This document shows positions 11,201 through 20,135 of a stretch of DNA of 22,722 nucleotides, piece after piece. The translations under genes were made by a program, and so were the position numbers. Origin of the DNA: Entrophospora sp. SA101. Its lineage: Eukaryota > Glomeromycota > Glomeromycetes > Entrophosporales > Entrophosporaceae. The DNA lies in assembly GCA_958430865.1 (NCBI GenBank), contig CAUDNR010004140.1, positions 43,546 to 66,267 of the forward strand, in the 5' to 3' direction. The notes under the pieces are model-generated. The model was not told where the DNA came from. It saw only the letters and a list, made by a program, of their open reading frames with translations, and did not search any database. Every line of letters begins with the position of its first letter. The stretch's first letter is position 1.

Positions 11201-12129
11201 AAGAACAACAACAAAATCAACAAGAAGACCCAAATTCATCGTCAACTCTTAACAAAAAGAAACTTTATAGAAAGAGTACTACCCAAGATGTAGATATTTT
11301 GGTAAAGATTGTTGACCGGGCTCAAAATAATGATGGTGATGAAGAGTCAAGTCAATCTTTAGACAAGATTGGTCGTGTAATTGAAAAAGTGAAACTAAAC
11401 CCATCATATAGGTTGAGTAAATCGAACATAAACTCAAATTCAAATTCAAATCCAAATCCAAATCCAAATCCAACTTCAAATCCAAATCCAAATCCAAATC
11501 CAAATCCAAATCCAAATCCAAATCCAACTCCAAATCCAAATTCAAACTTTACCCAACTCAATTCAACAACAAGCATAGAATCTGAAAATCAAGATACGGT
11601 AGGTGATTTAGTGTACAAACCCAATAAAACACAACCATTCCAACAAACAAAAACAAGAAGTAGGTCCTCTTCCAATTCATCAGTTAATTCAATCAATTCA
11701 TCATCAACCAACGATCTGCAAAAAAAAATTAGCAAACATCATCAAATGCCTTCATCATCATCGTCTGTATTATCAATTTCTGAAATTGATTTGGTGTTGT
11801 CGAATGATATTGGTTTGAAAGAATTGTTAATACTTGTGAGATCAGGTGTTAATATGTTGGAGTTGAAGGAGCGTAGGAAGAGTGGATGGCATTTAAATGA
11901 AGATCCTGAAAGAGTTTTGGAACAAATTAAACCAACTGAAATAAAAGAAGAAATTAAAGATGTTTTTGCTGACGTTAATCAACAACTTGATAAAATAGAA
12001 CAGGTTAGTTAGTAATTTATTTATTTTTATTTTATTTTGTACTATTTAATATTTTAACTCACGTAAATATATTTTTACCTATATTAGGATCTTGATGAAT
12101 TATTTGATGATGTAATAAAGACGTTTTGA
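6925..12129 (+). CDS. BUD14: Bud14/Tea4-like SH3 polarity protein, 6 exons
   Basis: Probable PP1-regulatory polarity factor of the Bud14 (budding yeast)/Tea4 (fission yeast) type, acting at sites of polarised growth. Exons: 6925-7341, 7422-7469, 7554-9861, 9946-10518, 10616-12003 and 12088-12129; 1,591 residues. An SH3 domain occupies residues 86-139 (AFHTF, SYWWLVK, GYIPAENIE). It continues across two introns into ETPYERLARMNKHKNID, the family's characteristic extension, and then KKTVTFTSP (about 180-188), whose KTVTF fits the RVxF PP1-docking motif. An acidic tract, poly-Asn, poly-Gln and Pro-rich tracts follow. Around 858-955 (RIFSGQNLKSNF to IKRIDGEETYLM) and around 975-1190 are two conserved blocks that look like beta-grasp/RA-like domains (inference). 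A long linker with Asn-Pro repeats leads to a conserved helical C-terminus (GLKELLILVRSGVNMLELK, DLDELFDDVIKTF). All splice joints keep frame. Confidence 0.92.
7737..7803 (+). repeat. GATGAG/GATGAA hexanucleotide repeat (Glu-Asp tract)
   Basis: Imperfect six-base repeats within exon 3 of the BUD14-like gene encode an alternating Glu-Asp run that is part of an acidic region from about 7680 to 7880. Confidence 0.9.
8137..8258 (+). repeat. AAT microsatellite (poly-Asn)
   Basis: A nearly uninterrupted AAT run, with GAT interruptions at its start, encodes poly-Asn in exon 3 of the BUD14-like gene. AAC and AGT variants extend it to about 8320. The frame is maintained and a length change by whole triplets would not break it. 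Confidence 0.95.
9255..9300 (+). repeat. CAA/CAG microsatellite (poly-Gln)
   Basis: A mixed CAA and CAG run encodes about 13 consecutive Gln residues in the BUD14-like protein, inside a wider Gln/Pro-rich segment (about 9170-9610). Confidence 0.95.
11433..11547 (+). repeat. six-base AAATCC tandem repeat (Asn-Pro)
   Basis: Hexanucleotide repeats (TCAAAT, then CCAAAT units) in exon 5 of the BUD14-like gene encode an Asn-Ser then Asn-Pro array with two Thr interruptions. Confidence 0.92.
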
Positions 12130-12737
12130 TAAATTTTATTTATTTATATTATAGATTTTAGATTATTTATTAATTTTGTAAATTAGATTTTAATAAAAAT
12201 TATATTATTCATTTATTATTATCCACTGATTGAAATATTAATTACAGTCAAAGCTCGTTAAATTCATAGATCTGGCGCAGCAAATTTTGATGAATAATAT
12301 GATGAAAGCTTTTGTGGGGTTTAATTATTTTTTAGGAATCTTTTTGGTTTACAGTGGGAGATAACAGGTCTATTTATTAGACTACTCGATCAATGCACCA
12401 TTTGGCCACGAAATAGTCTATTTTATTAAAAATTACATTATTACGCAAATGGATGCTAGGACGCTTCGCATCCCAATTATTTTCTTTGTGCATTTTAATT
12501 TCAATTAAAAATAAAGTAATAAATTTAATTCATAATTTTATTATTTCGTTGGTTGACGATCTTCAAGAAATACATGACCGTAAAATTTCAAATTGGCGTT
12601 ATTGTTATTATTAATTGTTCTATTACTATTTATATAAAAGATGATGTAAATATGACCGCCGTTTTTCTGTAATAGCCATTATGTGTAACTTTGCGAATAT
12701 AAAAGTTACAGAGACGATAACATAACAGTCAGTAATC
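12130..12737. other. intergenic, promoter of the ML-domain gene
   Basis: No gene seen. The segment 12280-12480 has a more balanced composition and could be a repeat remnant, but I could not identify one. Confidence 0.5.
12631..12639 (+). promoter_or_regulatory. TATA box candidate for the ML-domain gene
   Basis: TATATAAAA lies 99 bases before the start codon at 12738, a spacing compatible with transcription starting some 60 bases upstream of the ATG. A second TATAAAA occurs at 12698-12704 but would leave almost no 5' UTR. Confidence 0.4.
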
Positions 12738-13393
12738 ATGCATAATAAAAATAATTTGTTTGTAGTTGTACTCTCTTCTTTTATATTGTTATTATTTGCT
12801 TCAATAGTAAATTCGAATAGGATTAAAGAAGAAGTGGACTCGCTCAAAGAAACAATCGAAGAAGTTCTCAGCATTGAATTTCCAGTAAAGGCACTATATG
12901 ATACTATATCAATTTGTAGTCAACCAGAGGATATCTTGCTAATCCACCACATAGAATTAACACCTGATCCACCAAAAAAAGGTCAAGAATTACGTGTTCA
13001 AGGCACTGGATATTTCAAAGAAACCGTTACTGATGGTAGTTATATTAATGTGGTGATTAAATATGGAATAATGAAGATTTATGAAATCCGGCTTGATTTA
13101 TGTGAAAAAGCTCCCGAAGTTGATGAAAATTGTCCGATTGAAAAAGGAAATCATACAGTTGACAAATCGGTTGAAATACCTGGGAATGTTTTCCCCGTAA
13201 GTATCAGCTTGCGAGCTTATTAAGTTATAAACCGGCTAGCTACACGGAGCTTTATTCAGAGATTTATTAATTAATTAATTATATATTATTTATAATTTAT
13301 AAATAGGGAAGTTACAACATGTATGTCAATGCTTACAATGCTGAAGATCAAGAAATCGCTTGTTTAAATGGACATGTTGCATTTGGATTTTAA
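12738..13393 (+). CDS. NPC2: secreted ML-domain (NPC2/PG-PI transfer-like) lipid-binding protein, 2 exons
   Basis: Probable soluble sterol/phospholipid-binding protein of the MD-2-related lipid-recognition family; fungal relatives are called NPC2 or phosphatidylglycerol/phosphatidylinositol transfer protein and work in the vacuole lumen or outside the cell. Exon 1 is 12738-13196 and exon 2 is 13307-13393, joined in phase 0 (donor GTAAGT, acceptor TAG), giving 181 residues. The first 26 residues are a classic signal peptide with a hydrophobic core (LFVVVLSSFILLLFASIV). The domain carries HHIELTPDPPKKGQELRVQG, the usual ML core, and GSYNMYVNAYNAEDQEIACL at the end. Cys60, Cys122, Cys132 and Cys172 are placed for the two conserved disulfides (60-172 and 122-132). 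NHT at 138-140 is an N-glycosylation site. The gene converges on the thiolase gene. Confidence 0.9.
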
Positions 13394-13653
13394 ATTTTAG
13401 GAATTTTATTTTTTATCTTGGAAAAATCAATTTTTTACAATTTACAAATGACAATTATATATAGTATACAATTTTTGTTTTAAATTTTTAAATTTAAATT
13501 TTTTTAAATTTAATATATAATATAAATAAATGTCATTACATTGAAAAACAAATACCAACTTTTAAATAACTATGTGTTAGTTGTTTGAAAAAATAATATT
13601 ATAAATTACCAAATGACTGTTAACTGATTAATTAATCAATATTATTGATAACT
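13394..13653. other. convergent intergenic spacer
   Basis: These 260 very AT-rich bases separate the 3' ends of two convergent genes and must hold both sets of polyadenylation signals. No coding signal is seen. Confidence 0.5.
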
Positions 13654-14783
13654 TTAAAATTCTGCTTCAAAAACAGCAGCCATTCCCATTCCTGTTCCAA
13701 TACACATGGAAATAACTCCTAATTTCTTCTTTGTTCTTCTTAACTCTGTCAAGAGTGTTGATACTTGACGTGCGCCAGTACAGCCCAGAGGATGTCCTAT
13801 TAATCACACACACACACATACATAAATATATAAGAATTAATAAATTATATAGTATTATAATAATAATAGTATAAATTAATTATGATCATGCGAATTAATA
13901 GCCTACCAATTGCAATTGCTCCTCCCTTTTAATTAATTAATTATTAAATATAAATTAAAAAAATTATTAGATTATTTTATTCCTCAAAAAAAAAAATAAA
14001 AAAATACCCAATCAATTATCAATTACCTTTGGATTAACTTTTTTGAAATCGATTCCTAATTTCTCAACAGAATATATTGCTTGAGAAGCAAAAGCTTCAT
14101 TTATTTCATAAATATCAATATCATTAATCGAAAGTCCTGCTAGTTTAAGGACAGCTGGAATTGCATAAGCAGGCCCTATTCCCATAACTCTTGGTGGAAC
14201 TCCAACAACTGATGCTCTAATAAATTTACCAATAATTGGTAATCCAAGTTTTTCAGCTGTCTTACGTTTCATCAACAAAACTGCTGCTGCTCCATCAGAA
14301 ACTTGTGAGGCAGTACCTGCTGTAGTAGTACCATTATCTTTGAATACTGGTTTCAATTTAGCCAATCCTTCCAACGTTGTGTTCTTACGAATTCCATCAT
14401 CTTTGTCAACAACTATTTCTTTCTCGTCCCCTGTCTTGGGATCAATCCATTTGGTTCTTACAGGAATTATTTCTTCTTTAAAGAGACCGGCTTCTTGTGC
14501 TGCTGCTGCTTTTTGATGAGACACAACAGCAAATTGATCTTGTCTGGTTCTCGAAATTCCAAATTGTTCTGCTACATTTTCTGAAGTTGCTCCCATCGGA
14601 AGTAAACAATCTTGTGATGCCGGATTTGAAAATACCTTTTCTGAAGTATCTGTTGCCATTGCTCCTGCTCCATAATGAAGTGACATACTTTCAACACCGG
14701 CACCTTTAAAACAAACAAGGATATAAATTAATTAACAACAAATAATAATATTATCGTATAAATAATACATGCGTAATATTATG

Positions 14784-14818
<35 letters not shown>

Positions 14819-15239
14819 CTATTCCGATTTCAATTTGATCAAGTGCAATCTCATGAACAATTTGAACAATTGCTTGTAAACCAGAAGAACATTGTCTGTT
14901 AACGGTGTTCAAGGCAGCACTTTCGGGAATACCGGCATACAAAGCTGCAGCCCTTGCAACTGTAGCTCCACCACCGGGTGGTAAAACATTACCAACCGCC
15001 ACATCTTGAATCAAATTGGGATCAATTTTTGATTTATCAAGCACCGCCTTAAAAACTGCGGCAAGCAATTCTTCGGGAAATGCATCTTTGAAGCCACCTT
15101 TTTTAGCTTTGGTAAGTGCTGTGCGAACTGCTGTTACTACTACTACATCCTCTGGTGATTTTTTACCGACCTTTGGAAGAATTGAATTACTGCTAGGTCC
15201 GATGAGATGGTTAGTTATTTGTTGGATTCTTTGTGTCAT
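13654..15239 (-). CDS. POT1: peroxisomal 3-ketoacyl-CoA thiolase, 4 exons
   Basis: Catalyses the last step of fatty-acid beta-oxidation, splitting 3-ketoacyl-CoA with CoA to acetyl-CoA and a shortened acyl-CoA. Exons in coding order: 15239-14819, 14703-14027, 13925-13907 and 13796-13654; 419 residues, the usual length for the peroxisomal enzyme. Residues 4-12 (RIQQITNHL) fit the PTS2 signal R-[LIVQ]-x5-H-[LA], which supports peroxisomal import. The nucleophilic Cys117 lies in NRQCSSG. INEAF, the GGAIAIGHPLGCTGAR block (with His374) and the general-base Cys404 in MCIGTGMGMAA are all present. The third exon is only 19 nt and encodes GGAIAI plus the first base of a Gly codon. The start at 15239 is the only ATG that includes the PTS2. 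Cytosolic acetoacetyl-CoA thiolase is less likely, given the PTS2 and the VVVVTAVRTALTKAKKGGF opening. Confidence 0.97.
14783..14815. repeat. TA microsatellite in thiolase intron 1
   Basis: A run of TA dinucleotides starts two bases beyond the exon 1 donor of the thiolase gene (AG|GTGATATAT in coding orientation). Similar TA runs occur in introns at 4560-4587 and 4935-4954. Confidence 0.85.
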
Positions 15240-15647
15240 TTTGTTTTTTTATTTTATTTAATTGGTTTTGATGTGATAAATATTGTTTTTTTTTTTTTTT
15301 GAAAAAAATTTTTTTTTCTCAGAATTCCAATTCAATTTATAAATTATTATAATTATTATTTACAGTGGGACAATCAAAAAAAGATGAGGTAATCAAATAT
15401 GCAGATGAATGACAAATATCACATCAGAAGATCATTGAAAATATCATCTATTGCAAAATTCGGTATGTTGCACAATCGCCAGTATAGAAAATTTTCACCC
15501 AATTTGGAAGGAGTGCGTGTATATACTATCTCTTTGTAAAACGTTTTCCACGTTGAATCATTCCTCTCTTCAAAATGCCAAAAAACTAAACAATGCACAC
15601 TTTGTAAAGAAATTAAAACTGAAACCACTAAAACAAAAATTTATACT

Positions 15648-15650
<3 letters not shown>

Positions 15651-15698
<48 letters not shown>
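15651..15698 (+). repeat. ATC trinucleotide microsatellite, 16 copies
   Basis: Sixteen perfect ATC units in non-coding DNA between the thiolase and the MATH-BTB gene. The Ser-rich frame across it is best read as an artefact of the repeat. Confidence 0.95.
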
Positions 15699-15700
<2 letters not shown>

Positions 15701-15714
15701 TTCACTCCATCCAA

Positions 15715-15858
15715 GGTTGCTTGCCAAAACTATTAGTGTGTAACCTGCCAAAACTGCCAATTGTCAAAACCCCAAATGCGAAACTCTGCCGAAACTCTAA
15801 TAAACAATTAGCGTGAAACACTGCCGATTGATTTACGAAGAAGTTTTGGCAAGCAACC
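15715..15858. repeat. 17-bp inverted repeat, MITE-like fragment
   Basis: GGTTGCTTGCCAAAACT at 15715-15731 is perfectly repeated in inverted orientation at 15842-15858, with about 110 bases between. The interior contains further TGCCAAAACT-like copies (for example near 15748-15757). No target-site duplication was recognised with confidence. Confidence 0.55.
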
Positions 15859-17097
15859 ATAACTCCACCTTATTCATAAACAACATCATCACCTTCTCCA
15901 TTTCACCAGTTTCATCATCTCCACCTATACCTCCACCACGTTTCCTTTCACCTAAAATTTCTCCAGTCTTGGAAATAATGTATCGAGTATCTATAGATAT
16001 CTTCTCTTCCAATTATAATTAAAAATTTTGTAAAGAATGAAGCAAAAATTGATGTAAAAAGTCATTGCAAGCATTACCGGAACAAAGAAAAATAATCCAA
16101 TACCAATAAAAAAATCCTTCGAATCAAAAAAAGATTATGTGCCATTAGAATGATATTTGTTGTAATAATGTTGAATGTCAATGGAATTGTTAAAAGCATG
16201 GAATTAGATGCAGTTACTACTCCACATATAAACCAACTAAAATTTTCCCAAACAAGATTTTTTATTTTTTTTTATGAATAATAATATCTAGAATGAGTTG
16301 AGTGTCTGTTTCTTTCCTGTTTTAGCTGCATGATTTTTAGTTTTTCTGTCATTACCAAAGTTTTCCTTGAATGGCTTCGAAAGCTTTAGAAGCTGTTGAA
16401 GCTATCATTTTCGTGGTTGATTATGCAAAATTTGATTAGCTACTCTTTGTTCTTTCTTTTTATTTATTTACAATAAATAATTAAATCATTACACATGTCA
16501 TCAATAAATTTTCATTCATACAGCTCGAGTCATCTGGTCTCGACTACTAAAGTATATATTATAATTAGTGAAAATCATTATATATATCCAATAATGAGAA
16601 ATGTGATTTATTTTGTAATGATGGTAAAAGAATAATAATTAATTAATTTTTTTTATTTTTCTTCAATTTTCATAATAAATTTTTTAATTAATTTAAAAGT
16701 AAATTTGTTTGAAATGATTTCTAATGATGTTATTAGACTTTTTGGAAGGCCCTTACTTAATATTACTGATGTTATTGCAAGGGAGGAGAACTTTTATTTT
16801 CGTTCATTATGAATGAATTCATTTTATATATGCAAACGATAAAACTTATTGTTATTATACGCCAACGACATACGTTACATATTTCTGCCATAGCTTGTTC
16901 GTCTAACATATAGTAAGTAGCAGACATAAAAGTGCTTTGGAACAAAAAATGACTTTTTCATTTTAGGGAAAGATTTACAAACTATTGGTATTCAGGAGAG
17001 TTCAGAAAACGCGTTTTTTTTTTAAACTCCTTTTTTTTTTAATAGCTAACTTACACGTCATATACAACAAATTTTTTCTTCAGAACAGAAATTAATA

Positions 17098-18489
17098 ATG
17101 GCATTTTCACCTCAATCAACAAGAACCTTGGATAAATTAACACCTATAGCACCACAACAAACTTTATTACAACAACAATTACAACAGTCAATTACTACGG
17201 TCCTCCCGCCTTCTACAGCACAACCTAACAATATAAATAATAACAGTGCATTGGATAATTGTAAATTGTCTACAACCTTTAATTGGTACATCAAGGATTT
17301 TCAACATTTCTATAGAAACCCAACACATTGTCAAACTGTTTGGAGTGATGCTTTCTATTCACCAAGTTCATCCCCAACAACTGTTAATATCACTAATAAT
17401 AATAATGATAATGATAGTAACATGATGGTGTTGGATGTACCTAATAATGCTTCTAATGATAATCTTACAAATATTGATGCAACCAATTCCTCTTCTTTTA
17501 CCGGTAGTAATAATGGATGTGCTTGGAGAATGTGTATGTTTCCACATGGATATAAGACTGAGCAACATTTTTCATTATTTCTTTACGCGTTCCAAACTGA
17601 TTATGAAAAAAATCATGGAATTCAATTGAGAACTATTAAATATGTATTTGAATTGTTCAAAGTTCAAACTAATCCAGCCACATTCAAAGCTGAATTGAAA
17701 CCTATAGATATTAGTCAATCAATTTTCAAGAAAAGTTTTAACCTTGATCAGAAAGGTGACAGTGGAGGGAAAGCTAAATTCTGCGAGTTAACAAGTCTAT
17801 TTCCAAACAATGACACAACTATCGAAGTTGATGTCATGATTAGAACAAAATTATATCTCGAGGATAATTTACAATCGAGCAACAACGACATCATTAGTAA
17901 CTTTTTTAACAGCATTGGTAGTAATGCTAACAAGTTTCAACCTTCCTTGGAATCTTATTTCAATAATAATAATTTTAGTGATGTGACTTTTAGTTTTAGC
18001 GATGAATCTGAAATTAAAGCTTCAAGATTGGCGTTGTCTATGCGTTCAAATTATTTTAATAAGATGTTTAATGGTGAATGGGCCGAGTCTAAGGCAAATA
18101 CAATTCGTATCGACGATGTAACCTATCAATGTTTTAAATCATTAATTTACTTTTTATATACCGGTGTATTAAGTGATGATCTACCGTTCAATGTATTGAA
18201 GGATTTGTGTGTTGAAGCTGATAACAAAGATATCCCAGAGTTGGGCAGATTGGTTGTTTCTAGAATCACTGACCATGCTAGTAGCTATGATTGGGCTGAT
18301 ATTTTATTACTTGGTTGGAAAATCAAGAATCTTTCGTTGAAAAACTTGGCGTTACAATATATTCATGACAATTGGGAAATTATTAAGAGAGAAAGAATGA
18401 TTTATGATTTGATGTCACGCGCTGATGCTGAGTTGATGGAGGATATCATATTTGCCAAATATTTTGGCATTATTAAATATGATAATTAA
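17098..18489 (+). CDS. MATH-BTB domain protein, intronless
   Basis: Probable substrate adaptor for a Cullin-3 ubiquitin ligase (inference from the domain pair). The protein has 463 residues. After a Gln/Pro/Asn-rich N-terminus, a MATH (TRAF-like) domain runs from about residue 58 (FNWYIKDF) to 265, with a low-complexity Asn/Ser/Asp insertion at about 93-140 before the CAWRMCMFPHGY strand. A BTB/POZ domain follows from about 280 (FQPSLESYFNNNNFSDVTF), through IKASRLALSMRSNYFNKMF and SLIYFLYTGVL, to about 385. The C-terminus (DWADILLLGWKIKNLSLKNL onward) is helical and resembles the 3-box/BACK-like extension seen after BTB in SPOP-type proteins. The start at 17098 is the first ATG after a clear AT-rich leader, and no intron interrupts the frame, unlike most neighbours. 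MATH-BTB genes often belong to expanded families. Confidence 0.9.
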   Translation: MAFSPQSTRTLDKLTPIAPQQTLLQQQLQQSITTVLPPSTAQPNNINNNSALDNCKLSTTFNWYIKDFQHFYRNPTHCQTVWSDAFYSPSSSPTTVNITNNNNDNDSNMMVLDVPNNASNDNLTNIDATNSSSFTGSNNGCAWRMCMFPHGYKTEQHFSLFLYAFQTDYEKNHGIQLRTIKYVFELFKVQTNPATFKAELKPIDISQSIFKKSFNLDQKGDSGGKAKFCELTSLFPNNDTTIEVDVMIRTKLYLEDNLQSSNNDIISNFFNSIGSNANKFQPSLESYFNNNNFSDVTFSFSDESEIKASRLALSMRSNYFNKMFNGEWAESKANTIRIDDVTYQCFKSLIYFLYTGVLSDDLPFNVLKDLCVEADNKDIPELGRLVVSRITDHASSYDWADILLLGWKIKNLSLKNLALQYIHDNWEIIKRERMIYDLMSRADAELMEDIIFAKYFGIIKYDN

Positions 18490-18829
18490 TTTTTTGTTGA
18501 TTATTGTTTTTTTTCTTATAATAGATTATAAAATTTATTGTTTTATAAATTTCTCATTTACAATGTATAATTGGTTTTTTTTTTTCACATTAAATTAGGT
18601 GGTGAGTTAAATAAATTAAAAAAAAAAATAAACAAAACCAGGATTAAAAAGTGATTGAAATTTGCTATTGTAAAATAAATTTTTTAAAAGTAGATAGGGT
18701 AGAAGTCAAAGAAAAACACATCAGAGCAAGAAAGAATTAAATTTGGAATAGTTATTATTTTAAAAAGCTTTTCTAGTTTAAAAAAAAAAATAACATCTCG
18801 ACAATTGTAAAAAAGAAGCTTGTATTTAT
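18490..18829. other. intergenic, 3' side of the MATH-BTB gene
   Basis: AT-rich with T and A runs; no coding signal is seen. Confidence 0.5.
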
Positions 18830-19750
18830 TTATTAGACAAGATCAACCAAAAATTGATAATAAAAGAGTCAAGCATGTTCATCGTATTGAGTCTAATGTA
18901 CCAGGTGAATATGAACACATTATTACAAGTGATCGACTATTAGCAAAATTCAAGGTTAGTGGATGTTGTTTATCTGCCTACTCAATTGAAGGTTAATGGT
19001 TAATTACTTACCTACTACCTTATTCTTCTGTAGGATCCAGGGTAATTTTGTTAGGGATGATGTCATTAGTGGTGATGAATTTTGATTACGTCCTACTCCT
19101 CAACAGCATCATCATCAATCGACTCATTGTGTACTCAACAAAATCATATACAACTTGCGTCACGGAATTTAAGAGTCATGCAAATTTTTGTTGCTAAGGT
19201 AATTATGATTGAGGTTAAGGTTTTACAATGAGATTTTGAAAACTTTAAAACATGTAGATCTTGAAAAATTCCTAAGCATCCATCAAATAATTAATTCGTA
19301 TAGTAGATGACAAAGATGATATTGAAGCAGAAATATCACCATTCGAGGAAGCAAGATTTGAGACGGGTGGTAATGGACGACCTCTTAATAATGTTGATAC
19401 TCCAAAACTTGATATTGTAAACTTCACGAAAGCATTCTAAACCATGAAAAATGAAAATGAATGGCGTCAATCGGTCGAAGAAGATTCTCTCTAAGAATTT
19501 GGAAAGAATTATGACTAAGGGCAGTGAATTGATACTGATATTCTTTGTTTTGATTGTTTATAATATTCTATTCATCATTGTGATCTTCTTTCCTATTCCA
19601 TTGTTATAAGCTTATCTCATAGTTTTATCTTGGATTTAGATGACTTTTCATATGTAAACGAAGGAGTTTTTACTGATGACGAGTTGGAAGACATAAGATT
19701 CGCCATTTGCCAGATCTTCCCGAAAAATTGTTAAATCATATGATGACTTC
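18830..19750 (+). pseudogene. remains of an unrecognised multi-exon gene
   Basis: Several pieces read like exons but cannot be joined into one frame. 18841-18954 encodes 38 residues (including HRIESNVPGEYEHIITSD) and ends at a donor-like AAG|GTTAGT. After TTCTGTAG the next piece starts with Asp-Pro-Gly and continues as NFVRDDVISGDEF, an in-frame TGA, then LRPTPQQHHHQSTH. It shifts frame before ASRNLRVMQIFVAK, which ends at AAG|GTAATT (19199). A third piece near 19307-19425 includes ISPFEEARFETGGNGRPL, and a fourth near 19639-19740 includes DDFSYVNEGVFTDDELED followed by a frame change. The composition is coding-like and the splice signals are partly intact, so this looks like a decayed gene. 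I cannot name the family, and its true ends are unknown. Confidence 0.5.
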
Positions 19751-20070
19751 GTAAAGGTAAATACAAATTTGTTAATTAAAAAAAATATTGCACATGTGTA
19801 TCTCAGTATTAATACGTATTGTTTATGAACAAGTTAATATTCAAGAACAATTGTCATTAGACCTTGACAATATAATCTAATATTAATTTAGTAAACTTAC
19901 TTTAGAATAGACCAAAAAATTAATTCAATAAACCTCAGAGATTAGTTGCAATTAATCGAGAAGCCATATTTATGTAATGTTATAAGTGATGCTTCTTATA
20001 GTGTAGCAAATACATTTTCTTGTGGGGCTAGCCTTAGATAATCGTGTAGTTTTCCACCAAAATTCATCCG
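19751..20070. other. intergenic, repeat-like toward the right
   Basis: The left part is AT-rich with no gene. From about 20020 the sequence changes character and contains ATCCG-type short repeats that continue into the broken end of the WD40 gene. Confidence 0.45.
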
Positions 20071-20135
20071 TCAATTTAAATTCCGTGAGAATATTCGACA
20101 TCCGCCAAAATTTAAATATCCGAAATGACAACGAA
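20045..20135. repeat. repeat-like sequence at the truncated WD40 end
   Basis: Two similar units, ATCCGTCAATTTAAATTCCG (20066-20085) and ATCCGCC plus AAATTTAAATATCCG (about 20101-20124), lie head to tail exactly where homology to the WD40 family ends. This suggests an inserted or rearranged repeat; the element itself is not identified. Confidence 0.45.

Larger units (their letters stand above)
15240..17097. other. 1.86-kb divergent intergenic region
   Basis: This region separates the divergent thiolase and MATH-BTB genes and should contain both promoters. It starts with T-rich tracts (15241-15316) just upstream of the thiolase. Open frames such as 15451-15816 (plus) are mostly a Ser run produced by a microsatellite and show no domain. 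A 17-bp inverted repeat surrounds 15715-15858. From 16030 to 17097 I see no gene. Confidence 0.55.

Noticed and set aside
11279..11576. Minus-strand Leu-Asp and Gly-Phe repeat proteins
   Set aside because: They are the reverse reading of the six-base Asn-Pro repeat in exon 5 of the BUD14-like gene.
15451..15816. 121-codon open frame with a Ser run
   Set aside because: The central Ser tract is the ATC microsatellite and the flanks carry no motif; part of the frame lies in the inverted-repeat fragment.
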